A stretch of 7,054 bases of DNA. Source: Deltaproteobacteria bacterium. Lineage in GTDB: Bacteria > Desulfobacterota > Desulfarculia > Adiutricales > JAGVGV01. Position numbers and translations under genes: made by a program. Below, piece by piece: positions 5,935 through 7,054 of this stretch. The stretch spans positions 5,418 to 12,471 of the forward strand of contig JADFXS010000059.1 of NCBI GenBank assembly GCA_015233515.1, given 5' to 3'. Numbering within the stretch: position 1 is the first letter of the stretch; every line of letters starts with the position of its first letter. Under the pieces are notes generated by a model, which made no database searches, was not told where the DNA came from, and saw only the letters and a program-made list of their open reading frames with translations.

Positions 5935-7054
5935 TCACGAATCTTCAGGTTTTATATCGCAGCGCAGGCAACGACAAGCTTCACCCATGGCCACCTGGGG
6001 AGAAAATCCCAGTTCCACTTCCACGAACTGCTTCATCCGGACCTCGGGTTCTAATTCGGGCATGACCGCTTGCGGCGGCTCTTTCAGTTCCTCGTCCGTG
6101 ATCAAGGGCACTAGGGTTTCAACCGATAATGGCGGCACATACGGCGGTTCCCCGTTAATCACCCTAATAGCCATGTCGATTTCCCTAGCCGCGTTTCGAC
6201 CAGCGGCAATGGCCCAAATTACGGTACTCGGCCCGGTGACCGTGTCGCCGCCGGCGAAAACCATGGCTTCGCCGGTTAGGGTCTTGGTGCCGGGTCGAAG
6301 CTGAATAAGCCCGCCTTTGCTGACTTTTATGCCAAGACCGTTATCTGTCGGGAAAGGCAGCACCGGTTGCTGGCTGACAGCGGCGATGACTTGATCAGCT
6401 TCCAAGATAAACTCCGCGCCCGGAACAGGGACAGGGCGACGGCGGCCGCTTCGGTCGAATTCTCCCAAAGTCATTCGCTGGCAGACTATCTGACGCACTT
6501 GACCTTCATCACCCGTAAAACGGACCGGTGCAGCCAAATATTGGATTTTAATGCCTTCTTCTTCAGCGGCGTGAATTTCTTCTTCTTGGGCCGGCATGTC
6601 TTCCCTGAGACGACGGTAAATAATGGTCACTTGTTTGGCGCCTAGACGCAATGCGGATCGGGCCGCGTCAATGGCTGAATTTCCGCCGCCGATCACGGCG
6701 ACATTGCGGCCTACCGGCGGCGCATCGGCTAAGTTGACCTGCCGTAGAAATTCCACCGCTCCAATCACACCCTGGAGGTCTTCGCCGTCCACTCCTAATT
6801 TGAGGCTGCGATGGGCTCCGATGGCTAGATAAACCGCGTTATACGTGCGGCGTAATTCCTCCCAGGAAATATCCCGGCCGACTCGAGTCTGGCAGTGCAA
6901 TTCAACTCCTAGGGCCAGGATAGCGTCAATTTCCGCCTTGATAATGTCCCGGGGGAGGCGATAAGCGGGAATGCCGTAACGGAGCATACCACCGGGTTCG
7001 GGCATTTCCTCGAACACGGTCACCTGGTAACCCCTCCACGCCAGTTCCCGGGCC
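5935..7054 (-). CDS. FAD-dependent NAD(P)H oxidoreductase, glutamate-synthase small-chain-like (partial, N-terminus outside window)
   Basis: This is the 3' part (372 codons) of a flavoprotein that moves electrons between NAD(P)H, FAD and an iron-sulfur partner. The frame stays open to the right edge with ARELAWRGYQVTVFEEMPEPG, the second strand of the first Rossmann fold. The first GxGxxG and any N-terminal Fe-S segment are therefore outside, and an internal GTG at 7021 is not the start. Next come GGMLRYGIPAYRLP, the NAD(P)-binding fold VIGGGNSAIDAARSALRLG with IIYRR (visible residues about 118-148), ADQVIAAVSQQP, and the FAD motif FAGGDTVTGPSTVIWAIAAG (about 266-285). The C-terminus ACRCLRCDI matches the ARRCLRCD Fe-S tail of homologues tied to NuoF-like, hydrogenase, formate dehydrogenase or GltB partners; here an extra Cys gives C-x-C-x-x-C. 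The partner is probably to the right. It ends in TGA, followed by the terminator at 5855-5886. The exact electron acceptor cannot be determined. Confidence 0.93.
   Translation of the reverse strand, partial: ARELAWRGYQVTVFEEMPEPGGMLRYGIPAYRLPRDIIKAEIDAILALGVELHCQTRVGRDISWEELRRTYNAVYLAIGAHRSLKLGVDGEDLQGVIGAVEFLRQVNLADAPPVGRNVAVIGGGNSAIDAARSALRLGAKQVTIIYRRLREDMPAQEEEIHAAEEEGIKIQYLAAPVRFTGDEGQVRQIVCQRMTLGEFDRSGRRRPVPVPGAEFILEADQVIAAVSQQPVLPFPTDNGLGIKVSKGGLIQLRPGTKTLTGEAMVFAGGDTVTGPSTVIWAIAAGRNAAREIDMAIRVINGEPPYVPPLSVETLVPLITDEELKEPPQAVMPELEPEVRMKQFVEVELGFSPQVAMGEACRCLRCDIKPEDS

Noticed and set aside
5888..6304. 138-residue plus-strand frame at the right
   Set aside because: It is antisense to the conserved flavoprotein and starts inside the region just after the terminator; Ser/Thr-rich shadow composition.
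1..7054. CRISPR array, transposase or phage attachment site
   Set aside because: No spaced direct repeats, transposase motifs, tRNA ends or terminal inverted repeats were seen.

Overview
The window reads as chromosomal DNA of a Gram-negative bacterium. It carries the inner-membrane and periplasmic parts of an RND drug-efflux pump, a lipoprotein signal, and an exported Ig-like protein with a Gly-rich tail ending in a CFI-type motif. An ARCLRCD-like FAD/NAD(P)H oxidoreductase is also present. That combination is familiar from deltaproteobacteria (Desulfobacterota and relatives). The assignment is an inference; no rRNA or other phylogenetic marker is present.

Left part (1-3632, minus strand): a regulated efflux locus in the order tetR, acrA, acrB, read right to left. 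The AcrB-like transporter runs off the left edge. Its start lies 11 bases past the acrA stop, and its ribosome binding site overlaps that stop, so the two are translationally linked. The TetR-family gene lies upstream in the same direction. The same 14-bp perfect palindrome, AATGAATATTCATT, occurs once in front of tetR and once in front of acrA and nowhere else that I saw. The simplest reading is that TetR represses both its own promoter and the pump promoter and is released by a ligand. The palindrome resembles the remembered operator of the Bacillus FadR (YsiA) acyl-CoA-responsive TetR proteins, which hints at a fatty-acyl-type or other hydrophobic effector.

Middle (3633-4405): an AT-rich intergenic stretch with a perfect inverted repeat, then a 174-codon unrecognised gene on the plus strand that is interrupted by one in-frame amber codon (3944-3946) and is otherwise intact. 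It is either a very recent pseudogene, a sequence error, or a readthrough/recoded gene.

Centre-right (4406-5533): an AT-richer gene for a secreted, beta-rich 375-residue protein with a signal peptide, an unknown N-terminal domain, a Big_5/SbsA-type Ig-like domain and a glycine-rich linker ending in CFINSAQP. This looks like a very short version of the CFI-box C-terminal sorting-type signal.

Right (5534-7054): about 320 bases without a gene but dense in short inverted repeats, some mutually exclusive. It is closed by a strong bidirectional terminator at 5855-5886. Then comes the 3' part of a minus-strand FAD/NAD(P)H oxidoreductase (glutamate-synthase small-chain-like, C-terminal Cys cluster) that runs off the right edge.

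No tRNA, rRNA, CRISPR array, transposase or att site was seen. The most interesting points are the paired operators, the amber-interrupted gene, the truncated CFI-type tail, and the possible structured RNA at 5540-5890.
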